This document shows, piece by piece, positions 25,625-34,765 of a DNA stretch of 64,000 nt. The position numbers and the translations under genes were made by a program. Each line of letters opens with the position of its first letter. The stretch's first letter is position 1. This DNA is from an uncultured Desulfomonile sp. (lineage in GTDB: Bacteria; Desulfobacterota; Desulfomonilia; Desulfomonilales; Desulfomonilaceae), in assembly GCA_903952205.1 (NCBI GenBank), contig CAJBEZ010000060.1, positions 1 through 64,000 of the forward strand, given 5' to 3'. The notes under the pieces are model-generated. The model was not told the DNA's origin. It saw only the letters and a list, made by a program, of their open reading frames with translations, and made no database searches.

Positions 25625-26946
25625 AAAATGAAATGATCCGTATCACAGTCATAACCTCCTTGATTTGCTTCCTTTTGTCTTTAGGAAGCTCCCCTGTGTT
25701 GTCTCAGAATCGAGAGATTCAGGACAAACCACTTGTCTATTTGTTAGATATTGATGGAACGATAAATCCGGCCCTGGCCGATTACATCAGCAAAGGAATA
25801 GAGAAGGCGCAGGAAGACAACGCAGCCTGCGTAGTGATAAGGATGGATACTCCAGGTGGGGTGCTCAGCACTACCAAGACAATCATTAAGGAAATGATAA
25901 ATGCACGTGTCCCCGTCGTCGTATACGTTGCGCCAAGTGGTTCAAGCGCGACGTCCGCGGGAGCGTTGATAGCTGTTTGCGCTGATGTTGCGGCAATGGC
26001 CCCGGGGACAAATATTGGAGCCGCTCACCCTGTTGGTGGAGGCGGGCAGGAAATTGACGCCACCATGTCCGAAAAAATTATGAACGACATAACAGCTTAT
26101 ATAAGAGGCATAGTCGCCAAAAAAGGACGAAACGCCGAATGGCCGGAAAAGGCTATAAGAGAAAGTGTTTCAATAACGGCCTCAGAAGCTTTAAACTTAA
26201 AGGTGATCAATTTGATAGCGGACTCAGTCCCAGAGCTGCTTGATAAACTCGATGGGTCGAGAATTGAGAAAGACAAGCGGGTCTTTGTCCTCAAAACAAA
26301 AGATGCAAGAGTGGAACGGATTGTTCCCGGCATGAGGTTCAAGATCCTGGACGTGATAGCCAACCCCAACGTGGCCTATATCCTAATGATGATAGGTGGC
26401 CTCGGCATAATGATGGAGCTTTACAATCCAGGATTAATTTTTCCGGGTGTCGCCGGTGGAATCTGTCTACTGCTGTCTTTTTTCGCTCTACAGGTGCTCC
26501 CGGTGAATTACGTGGGCATTCTCCTGATGATATTGTCAATCATCTTTTTTGTTTTGGAACTCAAAGTTCAGTCATTCGGTCTGTTGTCTCTGGGGGCCAT
26601 TATAAGCCTGACCTTGGGATCAGTCATGCTTTTCGATTCCAGTGAAGTCGCCATGAGAGTTTCATGGTCTGTGATTATCCCAACGGTATCCGCTGTTTCG
26701 GCTTTTTTTATCATTGTCCTGGGTCTGGTGGTTAAGGCCTGGATGCGCAAGCCGAGAACAGGCCAACAGGGATTGGTTGGGGAGGTGGGGACAGCCCTCA
26801 CCGATATCAATCCTACCGGTAAAATAGATGTGCGTGGAGAATACTGGAACGCAAGGGCAGAGACAATGATTCCCAAAGGGGAAAAGGTTAGAGTGACAAA
26901 AATTGACGGGCTTGAAGTTACTGTTGCCCCGAATGGTGGGGTTTGA
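25621..26946 (+). CDS. NfeD-like membrane serine protease (ClpP-class)
   Basis: The 441-residue protein has an N-terminal signal segment, a ClpP-like protease domain with nucleophile region APSGSSATSAGALI and a following GTNIGAAHPVG, then several membrane segments (about residues 245-375) and a C-terminal OB-like NfeD domain (LVGEVGTALTDINPTGKIDVRGEYWNA). Long NfeD proteins work with the slipin/stomatin encoded next to them in membrane quality control. The signal peptide cleavage region is SSPVLSQ. Confidence 0.9.
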   Translation: MKNEMIRITVITSLICFLLSLGSSPVLSQNREIQDKPLVYLLDIDGTINPALADYISKGIEKAQEDNAACVVIRMDTPGGVLSTTKTIIKEMINARVPVVVYVAPSGSSATSAGALIAVCADVAAMAPGTNIGAAHPVGGGGQEIDATMSEKIMNDITAYIRGIVAKKGRNAEWPEKAIRESVSITASEALNLKVINLIADSVPELLDKLDGSRIEKDKRVFVLKTKDARVERIVPGMRFKILDVIANPNVAYILMMIGGLGIMMELYNPGLIFPGVAGGICLLLSFFALQVLPVNYVGILLMILSIIFFVLELKVQSFGLLSLGAIISLTLGSVMLFDSSEVAMRVSWSVIIPTVSAVSAFFIIVLGLVVKAWMRKPRTGQQGLVGEVGTALTDINPTGKIDVRGEYWNARAETMIPKGEKVRVTKIDGLEVTVAPNGGV

Positions 26947-27015
26947 TAGTCATAATTTGGATAACACGATGACATCCTAGAACCAAATGACAGGTGTTTG
27001 TCACAAGGAGGATAC

Positions 27016-27774
27016 ATGTACGCTTTAGGGATTATCATTATTTTGGCGATAGCCTTTCTTTTCATGGCTGTCAAGGTTCTCAATGAATATGAACGAGCCG
27101 TAATCTTCAGACTCGGAAGAATAATAGACCACAAGGGCCCGGGAATCATTTTCTTGATCCCTGTCGTCGACAGAATGGTCAGGGTCAGTCTTCGGACGGT
27201 GACAATGGATGTTCCGCCTCAGGATGTGATCACGAAGGACAATGTCTCGATAAAAGTCAACGCTGTCATATACTTCCGAGTGATGGATCCTACCAAAGCG
27301 GTCATAGAGATTGAGAACTATCTCTATGGAACCTCACAATTGGCTCAGACGACCCTGCGAAGCGTATGCGGGCAGTCTGAACTTGATGAACTGCTCGCAT
27401 CCCGGGAAAAGGTGAATCTCCAACTTCAGGAGATTCTGGACCGGCATACTGATCCATGGGGTGTCAAGGTCAGTATGGTTGAGCTGAAGTACATAGACCT
27501 GCCTCAAGAGATGCAGCGAGCCATCGCGAAACAGGCTGAGGCTGAGAGAGAAAGACGGGCAAAGATAATCAATGCTGAAGGTGAGTTTCAGGCAGCGGCC
27601 AAACTTTCCGAGGCTGCGGTTATAATTGCAAAGGAACCTGTAGCGCTACAACTAAGGTTCCTGCAGACTCTAGTGGAAGTTGCGGCGGAGAAAAATTCTA
27701 CCACTGTCTTTCCGGTGCCGATTGATTTGTTCGAACCATTCTTGAGAAAGTTCAAGGAGAAAGACGAGACTTAA
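27016..27774 (+). CDS. Slipin (SPFH/stomatin-family membrane scaffold)
   Basis: The protein has one N-terminal membrane helix followed by an SPFH domain ([24 protein letters not shown] ... [24 protein letters not shown]) and a coiled-coil C-terminus with [18 protein letters not shown]. It pairs with the NfeD protease directly upstream, a widespread bacterial/archaeal gene pair. The start at 27016 is chosen because of AAGGAGG 4 nt upstream. Confidence 0.93.
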   Translation: MYALGIIIILAIAFLFMAVKVLNEYERAVIFRLGRIIDHKGPGIIFLIPVVDRMVRVSLRTVTMDVPPQDVITKDNVSIKVNAVIYFRVMDPTKAVIEIENYLYGTSQLAQTTLRSVCGQSELDELLASREKVNLQLQEILDRHTDPWGVKVSMVELKYIDLPQEMQRAIAKQAEAERERRAKIINAEGEFQAAAKLSEAAVIIAKEPVALQLRFLQTLVEVAAEKNSTTVFPVPIDLFEPFLRKFKEKDET

Positions 27775-27813
27775 TTTATTCGGCCACGCAGGCCGTTGTC
27801 GAAAGGAATAACC

Positions 27814-28242
27814 ATGCCTGGGATACTTATTCGCTGGATAATTATGACTGTTACTGTGCTGCTTATATCCAAACTTCATCTGGTGAACGTTACAGTTGAC
27901 GACACGGCATCAGCGTTGGTGTTCGCCGCTATACTGGGTGTGATGAACGCCTTCATCCGGCCGGTCCTGATAATTCTGACGTTACCGCTCACTTTGGTAA
28001 CTTTAGGGTTCTTTGTGCTTGTGCTTAATGCCCTGCTTTTCTGGTTTGTGGCCGGATTAGATGTGGGAGTTCACGTAGCCGGCTTCTGGTCTGCGTTCGG
28101 AGCTTCGTTGATTGTAAGCCTGGTGTCCTGGTTCACGAGTTCGGCAGTTTCCGGAGGAGGTGGTGAACGCACCGTTATCGTGACTAATTGGGACAGGAAT
28201 GTCGTAGACCTGCGTCAGGGAAGAGGCGGCAAATGGGAATAA
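27814..28242 (+). CDS. Four-helix membrane protein, phage holin family IV/DUF-type
   Basis: The 142-residue protein has four hydrophobic segments (WIIMTVTVLLISKL, ALVFAAILGVMNAFIRPVLIILTLPLTLVTLGFFVLVLNALLFWFVAG, and a final FWSAFGASLIVSLVSW) typical of the mycobacterial 4-TMS/phage holin family IV proteins common on bacterial chromosomes. The short C-terminus is glycine-rich. It follows slipin by 40 nt and probably shares its transcript. Its role is unclear. Confidence 0.75.
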   Translation: MPGILIRWIIMTVTVLLISKLHLVNVTVDDTASALVFAAILGVMNAFIRPVLIILTLPLTLVTLGFFVLVLNALLFWFVAGLDVGVHVAGFWSAFGASLIVSLVSWFTSSAVSGGGGERTVIVTNWDRNVVDLRQGRGGKWE

Positions 28243-28292
28243 TCATTTCATTCGGAAGAAATTCGCGTAAAAATGATTCGATAGGATGAAAT

Positions 28293-29459
28293 GTGGTTTC
28301 TACCGGACTCTCCCAGTTGATTGAAAATCCATCAATCGTAGCCAACTACGGTAGATTGGGGTTGCTTTACAATCAGGCGTCTATATCGGCTGATTTAAGA
28401 GAATCCGCAGATGTCCTCTTTGAAGTTGTTGGTGAGCGGCTCACAACTCTGTTCGGTCCGCAACATGGGGTAGGAACCACCGAGCAGGATAATATGATTG
28501 AAACGGACCATTCGCTTCACAGGCGACTTGGTTTGCCTATCTTCAGCTTGTATTCCTCCACGAGGCGGCCAACCCTCGGGATGCTGGAGAACGTCGACGC
28601 CATGCTTGTAGATATCCAGGACGTTGGTACGAGGGTTTATACATTCTGTTCCACCATCGTTTATGTAATGGACGTGTGCGCTTCCCTTGGAAAGCCGGTA
28701 ATCATACTGGACAGACCCAATCCGATAAATGGCCGGGATGTGGAGGGAAACTGCCTGGATCCGGAATACGCGTCCTTTGTCGGACCATACCCGATACCCA
28801 TGCGTCACGGGATGACGGTGGGGGAACTCATGAGTTACTACAACGAACAGCTTTCGAGGAAGTGCGAACTTGTGATTGTGGAAATGAAGGGATGGGACAG
28901 AAACTACTTCTTCGAAGATACGCAACTCCCTTGGGCGTTTCCGTCCCCCAACATGCCCACTGTCGATACGGCGATAGTATACCCTGGTCAGGTTATTTTA
29001 GAGGGCACAAATCTTTCAGAAGGGCGTGGGACCGCCAGACCATTTGAAGTCTTCGGGGCGCCTTTCCTAAGTCCGGAAAATATTATCAAGGATGTTTCCA
29101 CGGAGGCCTTGCACGGAGCTGCCTTAAGAATCGTTGAATTCACGCCGGTTTTCAACAAGTGGAGTGGCCTGAGATGTTTTGGATTTCAGATACATGTTAC
29201 TGATAGAAATCGTTATCACCCATACAGGGCTTCCCTGAGTTTATTGGGAGCGGTAATTCGCAATAGCCATGAAGATTTCAGGTGGTCACAACCGCCTTAC
29301 GAATATGTTTTTGACAAGGCGCCTGTGGATGTAATTCTTGGAAACAGTAATATACGAGAATCTTTAGAACGAGGTGTGTCAGTTTTTGATATGGAAAAAG
29401 AATGGGAAGATGACCTCAAAAGATTTGGCCAGGCTCGAAACGCCTTTCTTCTTTATTGA
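28293..29459 (+). CDS. DUF1343 / NamZ-like exo-beta-N-acetylmuramidase
   Basis: The 388-residue protein has the family sequence features: FGPQHGV, QDVGTRVYTF, LDRPNPINGRDVEGNCLD, PMRHGMTVGELM, and the C-terminal SEGRGTARPFEVFGAPF. NamZ-type enzymes remove terminal N-acetylmuramic acid from cell-wall fragments. No obvious signal peptide is seen, so it may act in the cytoplasm on recycled muropeptides. Translation starts at GTG 28293 behind AGGATGA. Confidence 0.85.
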   Translation: MVSTGLSQLIENPSIVANYGRLGLLYNQASISADLRESADVLFEVVGERLTTLFGPQHGVGTTEQDNMIETDHSLHRRLGLPIFSLYSSTRRPTLGMLENVDAMLVDIQDVGTRVYTFCSTIVYVMDVCASLGKPVIILDRPNPINGRDVEGNCLDPEYASFVGPYPIPMRHGMTVGELMSYYNEQLSRKCELVIVEMKGWDRNYFFEDTQLPWAFPSPNMPTVDTAIVYPGQVILEGTNLSEGRGTARPFEVFGAPFLSPENIIKDVSTEALHGAALRIVEFTPVFNKWSGLRCFGFQIHVTDRNRYHPYRASLSLLGAVIRNSHEDFRWSQPPYEYVFDKAPVDVILGNSNIRESLERGVSVFDMEKEWEDDLKRFGQARNAFLLY

Positions 29460-29470
29460 ACTACGGCGGG

Positions 29471-30157
29471 CTATTCCCTAAACCTGTATCCGACTCCTCT
29501 GACAGTTTCAATGAAGTCCCCAGCGTCCCCCAGTTTTTTTCTTAGTCCTACCACTTGCACATCGACGGACCGATCTGTTACTGGATAATCACTTCCCTTG
29601 ACAGAATCAATTATCTGCTCTCTGGTAAAAACCCAGCCAGGTCTTTTCGCTAGGAAATACAAAATCGAGAATTCAGTAGCCGTGAGATTCACAAACGATT
29701 CGCCAACTCTAACCTCATGCCGGGAGGGATTGATAACCATGTCGTGAGTTCTTATCACCGCCTTGTCATCCTGAGGCTCCGCTTGATTTCGTCTCAATAT
29801 TGCTTTGATGCGGGCAAGCAGGACTCTGGGGCTGAATGGTTTTGTAACGTAGTCTTCCGCCCCCAGTTCTAGTCCAAGCACAACGTCGGTGTCCTCGCTC
29901 TTTGCTGTGATCATGACTATTGGAATATTACAAGTCTCAGGGTTGCCTTTTAGTATCCTACATGTATCAAGCCCGTCTCTTTCAGGCAGCATCAAGTCGA
30001 GTAATATAATGTCATAAGTCTCTTTCTGTAGACGAGACAAGGCTTCCTCACCCGAAGTCACGCACGTAACCAAAAAGTTCTCTTTGGTCAAATTGTAACT
30101 GACTAATTCGAGTATGTCTTCCTCATCATCTACAACCAAGATTTTTTCTTTAGCCAT
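29471..30157 (-). CDS. OmpR/PhoB-type response regulator
   Basis: The protein has a receiver ([18 protein letters not shown], phospho-Asp in IILLDLMLPERDG, Lys in YVTKPF) and a winged-helix DNA-binding domain (LTATEFSILYFLAKRPGWVFTREQI ... RSVDVQVVGLRKKLGD). No sensor kinase lies beside it, so it is an orphan in this window; PhoR-type partners may lie elsewhere. ATG 30157 is used; an in-frame TTG lies 6 nt earlier. Confidence 0.9.
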   Translation of the reverse strand: MAKEKILVVDDEEDILELVSYNLTKENFLVTCVTSGEEALSRLQKETYDIILLDLMLPERDGLDTCRILKGNPETCNIPIVMITAKSEDTDVVLGLELGAEDYVTKPFSPRVLLARIKAILRRNQAEPQDDKAVIRTHDMVINPSRHEVRVGESFVNLTATEFSILYFLAKRPGWVFTREQIIDSVKGSDYPVTDRSVDVQVVGLRKKLGDAGDFIETVRGVGYRFRE

Positions 30158-30423
30158 ATTCAACTAACCATCGCTGAGGATAATTCTAGTTACTGCCGGA
30201 GAATGGTTTCAAATCTGTTGTTTGATCTGAACCTGACTGTTGTCGGAAAAGAGAGTATATTGAAAATGCTTGGGGTTTATATACATTCGCTTACGGTCAA
30301 TTTCAAGAAAACCTTCAACCGAGAATAATTAAATCAATCATATAGGGCAGTACAAATATACGCACGAACATCTCTCGATACCTTAAGAATGTAAAGAATT
30401 TTTTTATAAGACAAAAGACTAAC

Positions 30424-32418
30424 ATGAAGACCGTACTTTTTACTCAATTACCGCCACCGAGGTTCGATTTCACAGATCCCGGCGCAAATATCCCTATGGC
30501 TGCTGGATTCCTGATTTCTAATCTACGAAACATAGAGATGGAGGGTTACTGCGCCGAAATTCTCGATTCGGACATCGTGGATGTCTTTGGTGACTCAGGC
30601 CTGATACGCGAGATTTCAGAGCGCTCTCCCGATATACTGGCTCTAACTCTATATCTGTGGAATTCCCAACGAAGTCTTTTCATCGCGTCCTCCGTAAAGC
30701 GCGTTCTTCCAGGTGTAAGAATCATAGTTGGAGGCCCTGAGGTAACCCTGGACAACGAATGGATCCTGAATCATCCATCAATTGATCTTGCGGTAATAGG
30801 GGAGGGTGAACCCCAGGTTGTTGATGCGCTGGAATATCTCGCTTCTAGAGATCAAATGGGCGAGAGAGCCGATGTGGCCCACAAAAGGAAGCCGGAGATT
30901 TTCAGTCGTATCAGGAAATCAAGAAATTATCCCTGGTGTCTTGGGTCTTCGGTGTACCCATACCTGGACGGCACGGTTAATCCATCCAGGGACGGTTCCA
31001 TATTTCTGGAAACCGTCAGGGGGTGTCCATTCAAATGCAGGTATTGCTATTACCACAAAGCATTCGATTCCGTCAGCTTGTATCCTATGCCGATGGTCGA
31101 ACGAGTCCTGGACTTCTGTTATTCGGGTCAGAGAGAGGTCAACGAGATATATTTGATGGATCCGACTTTCAACGCTCGGCCCGGATTCAGGGAACTGCTG
31201 AAGTACATGATCAAGAAGAGAATGAGTCGGGACGTCAAGATTCATGCGGAGCTGCGAGCGGACCTACTCGATGAGAATGACATAAGTTTGTTTAAGGAAG
31301 CTGGATTGATTTCGGCCGAAATTGGTCTCCAAACAGTCAATTCGAAAGCTTTGCGCTTGGCTGGCCGTTCAGGAGATCCAGAAAAGGTTTTGAGTATGGC
31401 CTACTCATTGAAGAGCGCAGGTGTAGATGTTACCACGGGCATAATCCTGGGATTGCCAGGGGATACACCAGAGTCGTTTCAGAACACACTGGACCGTCTC
31501 GGACAGACTCAAGCGTTCTCTGTCATTCAGCCATTTACTCTATCGGTCCTCCCTGGATCCGATTTTAGGAGGGATGCCGCCAGATTGGGATTGCAATACG
31601 ACGACCGACCGCCATACTACTTGAAAAGTTCCAATACTTTTGACTCATCGTCGATGAGAGAGTGTCTTTGCAAATTTGAGGAGACCTTTGAACTGGAGTT
31701 GGACTATATTGGCTATCCTTCTTTGGTCGACTTCAGCGAGCGCACGACCAGTTGCCCTTCGGACCCGTCTTACATAAGCAAGTGGATTGTCAATTTGCCC
31801 CTTAATAAATCACTTTCTATTATGAACGTGGTGATGGAACGGGCGAGCAATCCTTTTGTATTATGGTTCAAAGGGCGGAATTTTACTCATGTAGAGGAAC
31901 TGGTCAACCAGATCGTGTCCATTTTTACGGAGGCTAATCCACACACGGTTTTGACCGTTGTGTTCGAATTCGTGGAACCAGTTCATCCTCGCTTCCTGTC
32001 GAATTTGTTAGAAACCAGCTCAAATCCTCATACATACATTAACAAAGCCTTTTTTCCTCTTTATCAGGAAGGTGAAATCATCTCGCCAAATTTTCTGGTA
32101 ATTGCTCCTTTGAATCAATCTACCGAGATCAGAGACAGAACAGAGGGAGAATACCAAGCCCTTGCCAGGGTCGTTTGGAGTTGTGATCTGGAAGGAATCT
32201 CGAATCATGAAACCCCAGGGACTCCTCTGATCCTGTCGGGCCGACTACCTCAAGATCCATCTAGCCGATTCCGTCTACTGAAAATCCTCGGGAAGATATC
32301 GAATTCCAGGCCGGAGGAAATACTATTCCGACGGGAAGACGCCCAATCCTGGTGGAATCAGGAGGCCAGAGAACTGCGCGAATCGGCGCTGTTTAAGGAA
32401 AGCATTCTGGTCACCTGA
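30424..32418 (+). CDS. B12-binding-domain radical SAM protein
   Basis: The 664-residue protein has a cobalamin-binding-like N-terminal Rossmann domain (PDILALTLYLWNSQ ... VIGEGEPQVVDAL) followed by a radical SAM core with the CxxxCxxC motif (RGCPFKCRYCYYHK) and EIGLQTVNSKALRLAGR. The C-terminal 250 residues are unassigned. These enzymes often methylate or rearrange unreactive carbons or cofactors, but the substrate is unknown. It ends 27 nt before convergent bioB. Confidence 0.85.
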   Translation: MKTVLFTQLPPPRFDFTDPGANIPMAAGFLISNLRNIEMEGYCAEILDSDIVDVFGDSGLIREISERSPDILALTLYLWNSQRSLFIASSVKRVLPGVRIIVGGPEVTLDNEWILNHPSIDLAVIGEGEPQVVDALEYLASRDQMGERADVAHKRKPEIFSRIRKSRNYPWCLGSSVYPYLDGTVNPSRDGSIFLETVRGCPFKCRYCYYHKAFDSVSLYPMPMVERVLDFCYSGQREVNEIYLMDPTFNARPGFRELLKYMIKKRMSRDVKIHAELRADLLDENDISLFKEAGLISAEIGLQTVNSKALRLAGRSGDPEKVLSMAYSLKSAGVDVTTGIILGLPGDTPESFQNTLDRLGQTQAFSVIQPFTLSVLPGSDFRRDAARLGLQYDDRPPYYLKSSNTFDSSSMRECLCKFEETFELELDYIGYPSLVDFSERTTSCPSDPSYISKWIVNLPLNKSLSIMNVVMERASNPFVLWFKGRNFTHVEELVNQIVSIFTEANPHTVLTVVFEFVEPVHPRFLSNLLETSSNPHTYINKAFFPLYQEGEIISPNFLVIAPLNQSTEIRDRTEGEYQALARVVWSCDLEGISNHETPGTPLILSGRLPQDPSSRFRLLKILGKISNSRPEEILFRREDAQSWWNQEARELRESALFKESILVT

Positions 32419-32444
32419 CGGAATCAGAGAATAATTTGATTGGC

Positions 32445-33449
32445 CTAGCAGGCTTGCGCGATCTCAAATCCAGCCTGATGAACCATTCTCAGATCATCCT
32501 CAACAGAGCGGCCGCGTGTAGTAAGATAACCCCCGATAATCATTCCATTGGCTCCTGCCCTTAAAGCCAGACCCTGAAAATCTCCAAGATTCAATTCTCT
32601 GCCACCTGCTAACTTGATAGTGGCCTTTGGAAGGATCATTCTGAATATGGCCACCGTCCTGATGATTTCCATTGCGGTCGGTGGTTGGGCATGTTCGAGA
32701 GGGGTTCCTGGCCTAGGGTTCAAAATGTTTATGGGAACGCAGTCCACTCCCAGTTCAGCAAGATAGAACGCCAAGTCAAGTCTTTGTCGAGGGGTTTCAC
32801 CAAGTCCGATGATCCCCCCACAGCAGACTGAGACAGCAGATTCTTTAACAAGCTTAACTGTGTCGACCCTGGTCTGGTAGGAATGAGTAGTGCAAATTGA
32901 AGGATAATAATCCCTTGAGGATTCCAGGTTATGGTTGTACCTGGCGATACCGGCGCCAAAAAGCCTATTCGCTCTGCTTGGATTGAGGAAACCGAGAGAT
33001 GCGTCCAGGGCTATGTCTACTTCCGATTTCACTCTTTTAATCGAATGAACTAAATCATCAAAATCCTTCTCGTTCAATGCGCCACCACTGGTTACTGTGC
33101 AGAACCTCGATGCGCCCGATTCTTTAGCCTCCCTAGCAGCCTTCAGGATTTCATCTCCTGAGCGTAAAGGGTAAACTTCGCTAGCCCCTTTGTGGCCGGC
33201 TGCTTGCGCGCAAAAAGCGCAATCTTCGGAACATCGTCCTGACTTTGCGTTAATTAGAGAACAAGCGTCGAATAGGTGGCCAACAAACTCAATCCTTATA
33301 CGGTCCGCCGCCGCCGCCAATTTCATGGTTAGGTCGTCAGGAAGGCGCAACAGCGATTCTGCCTCTCCAATCTCTATATGGCCACCGTTAAGGATTCTTT
33401 CTTCAATTTTGTCTATTAGTTCTAGAAAATGAATTTGATTACTATCCAT
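32445..33449 (-). CDS. bioB: Biotin synthase
   Basis: The radical SAM enzyme inserts sulfur into dethiobiotin. The CxxxCxxC cluster motif lies in SGRCSEDCAFCAQ, with downstream ARYNHNLESSRDYYPSICTTH and FNTRPGTPLE-like ILNPRPGTPLEHAQPP. At 334 residues it is normal length. GAGGAGG lies just before the ATG at 33449. No other biotin genes are adjacent. Confidence 0.95.
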   Translation of the reverse strand: MDSNQIHFLELIDKIEERILNGGHIEIGEAESLLRLPDDLTMKLAAAADRIRIEFVGHLFDACSLINAKSGRCSEDCAFCAQAAGHKGASEVYPLRSGDEILKAAREAKESGASRFCTVTSGGALNEKDFDDLVHSIKRVKSEVDIALDASLGFLNPSRANRLFGAGIARYNHNLESSRDYYPSICTTHSYQTRVDTVKLVKESAVSVCCGGIIGLGETPRQRLDLAFYLAELGVDCVPINILNPRPGTPLEHAQPPTAMEIIRTVAIFRMILPKATIKLAGGRELNLGDFQGLALRAGANGMIIGGYLTTRGRSVEDDLRMVHQAGFEIAQAC

Positions 33450-33823
33450 TCTGTCCTCCTCATTTTTTACAGTTTACCAGAATCCCGGAAGAACCCTGAG
33501 TCAATTTTTAGCTGGAATAAACCAAGTTTGTTGAATCCAATTTTGTTCCCATGAATCTATATATAACTAAGCATAATTGAAAACGCCAATCTTGATAGTG
33601 GTTCGATGCTTGGCGACACGCAACAGTGAGTATAAGGACTTTATTAGGCGCTAACCAGAAATGGAGCGCCAACCAACAAGCCGTCGGTAATTATGGAACC
33701 TTTTTCGCAAGGAGTTGACAAAATCAGTTAGAGTTAATATGAATCATAGGGTTGCTCAATAGCCTTGATAACAAACCAACGCAACAACAAAAATTATTAA
33801 AGTAACAAATTGGGAGTGTAGGA
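33450..33823. other. Intergenic region upstream of rpoH
   Basis: This 374-bp stretch between divergent bioB and rpoH contains the predicted sigma-70 promoter at 33715-33743 and a short inverted repeat (GGCGCT/AGCGCC near 33648-33674). No further gene is seen. Confidence 0.5.
33715..33743 (+). promoter_or_regulatory. Sigma-70 promoter of rpoH
   Basis: TTGACA (33715-33720), a 17-bp spacer and TATGAA (33738-33743), about 80 bp upstream of the rpoH ATG. Confidence 0.6.
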
Positions 33824-34672
33824 ATGAATTATCCCGTAGCGATCAACCAGTTAGACCAGTTTTTGACCAAAGTGAGATCCATAAAACCTCTTTCGGCTGA
33901 CAGAGAGTTTGAGCTTGCGGTCAAATTCAAGGAATCTGGAGATGTAGAAGCGGCGCACGAACTGGTGGTTTCACATTTGCCGTTTGTTGTCAAGATCGCC
34001 TTCAAATATCGACATTACATGCTTCCAGTCCAGGATTTGATTCAAGAAGGGTCAATCGGTCTGATGAAGGCTGTGAAACGATTTGATCCCTATAAAGGAT
34101 TTAGGCTGGTTTCTTTCGCTGTTTGGTGGGTCAAGGCCTACATAAAAAATTTCATACTGAAGTCATGGAACCTGGTAAAACTTGGGACAACTCAGGCTCA
34201 GCGCAAGCTTTTCTTCCGTATTGGCGACATTGGCCAACAAAAGGACGAAAAGTCAAGGAGCGAGCGAATCGATAAACTGGCCGAGGAGCTGAACGTAACT
34301 TCGGATGACGTAATAGAAGTAGAGGCTCGTGTCAAAGCACGCGATTGGTCTTTAGACGAACCCTTGGGCGATGACAGGCATTTTACGGCCATGGAAATGT
34401 TGGAAGATAAATCAGACGACCAGGAAACCAGAATGATGAGTCTGGAGTCAGATCGCGATCTTTGTGAAGCCACAGATAAGGCGTTGAGAAGACTTGACGA
34501 AAGGGAACGTTTCATAGTCGAAAAAAGGTTCATGGACGATTCACCATGGACGTTACAGAGGTTGGGCGAGCACTTCGGGACGAGTAGAGAACGAATGCGC
34601 CAGATTGAAAAGCGAGCGCTTGGAAAACTTAGACGAGAATTATCGTCAGGCTTTTCTGAAGCTGCGGCTTAG
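33824..34672 (+). CDS. rpoH: RNA polymerase sigma factor, RpoH/sigma-32 family
   Basis: The 282-residue protein has sigma-70 region 2 (PVQDLIQEGSIGLMKAVKRFDPYKGFRLVSFAVWWVKAYI), the RpoH-box-like QRKLFFRIGDIG, and region 4 with a C-terminal helix-turn-helix (SPWTLQRLGEHFGTSRERMRQIEKRALGKLR). It directs transcription of heat-shock genes. GGGAGTG precedes the ATG and a strong terminator follows. Confidence 0.92.
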   Translation: MNYPVAINQLDQFLTKVRSIKPLSADREFELAVKFKESGDVEAAHELVVSHLPFVVKIAFKYRHYMLPVQDLIQEGSIGLMKAVKRFDPYKGFRLVSFAVWWVKAYIKNFILKSWNLVKLGTTQAQRKLFFRIGDIGQQKDEKSRSERIDKLAEELNVTSDDVIEVEARVKARDWSLDEPLGDDRHFTAMEMLEDKSDDQETRMMSLESDRDLCEATDKALRRLDERERFIVEKRFMDDSPWTLQRLGEHFGTSRERMRQIEKRALGKLRRELSSGFSEAAA

Positions 34673-34715
34673 CCGTAAGTATCCCAGTCGTTTCTCCATA
34701 ATCAAATATTGTAAG

Positions 34716-34747
34716 CCGTCGCAGTTCTAATAGGCGACGGTTTTTTT
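34716..34747 (+). terminator. Rho-independent terminator of rpoH
   Basis: CCGTCGC (34716-34722) pairs with GCGACGG (34734-34740), followed by seven T. Confidence 0.9.
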
Positions 34748-34765
34748 ATTGTATTTAATTAAGAT

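Noticed and set aside
33610-33630. TTGGCGACACGCAACAG as sigma-54 promoter of rpoH
   Set aside because: The -12 GC is absent, and a good sigma-70 promoter lies closer to the gene.
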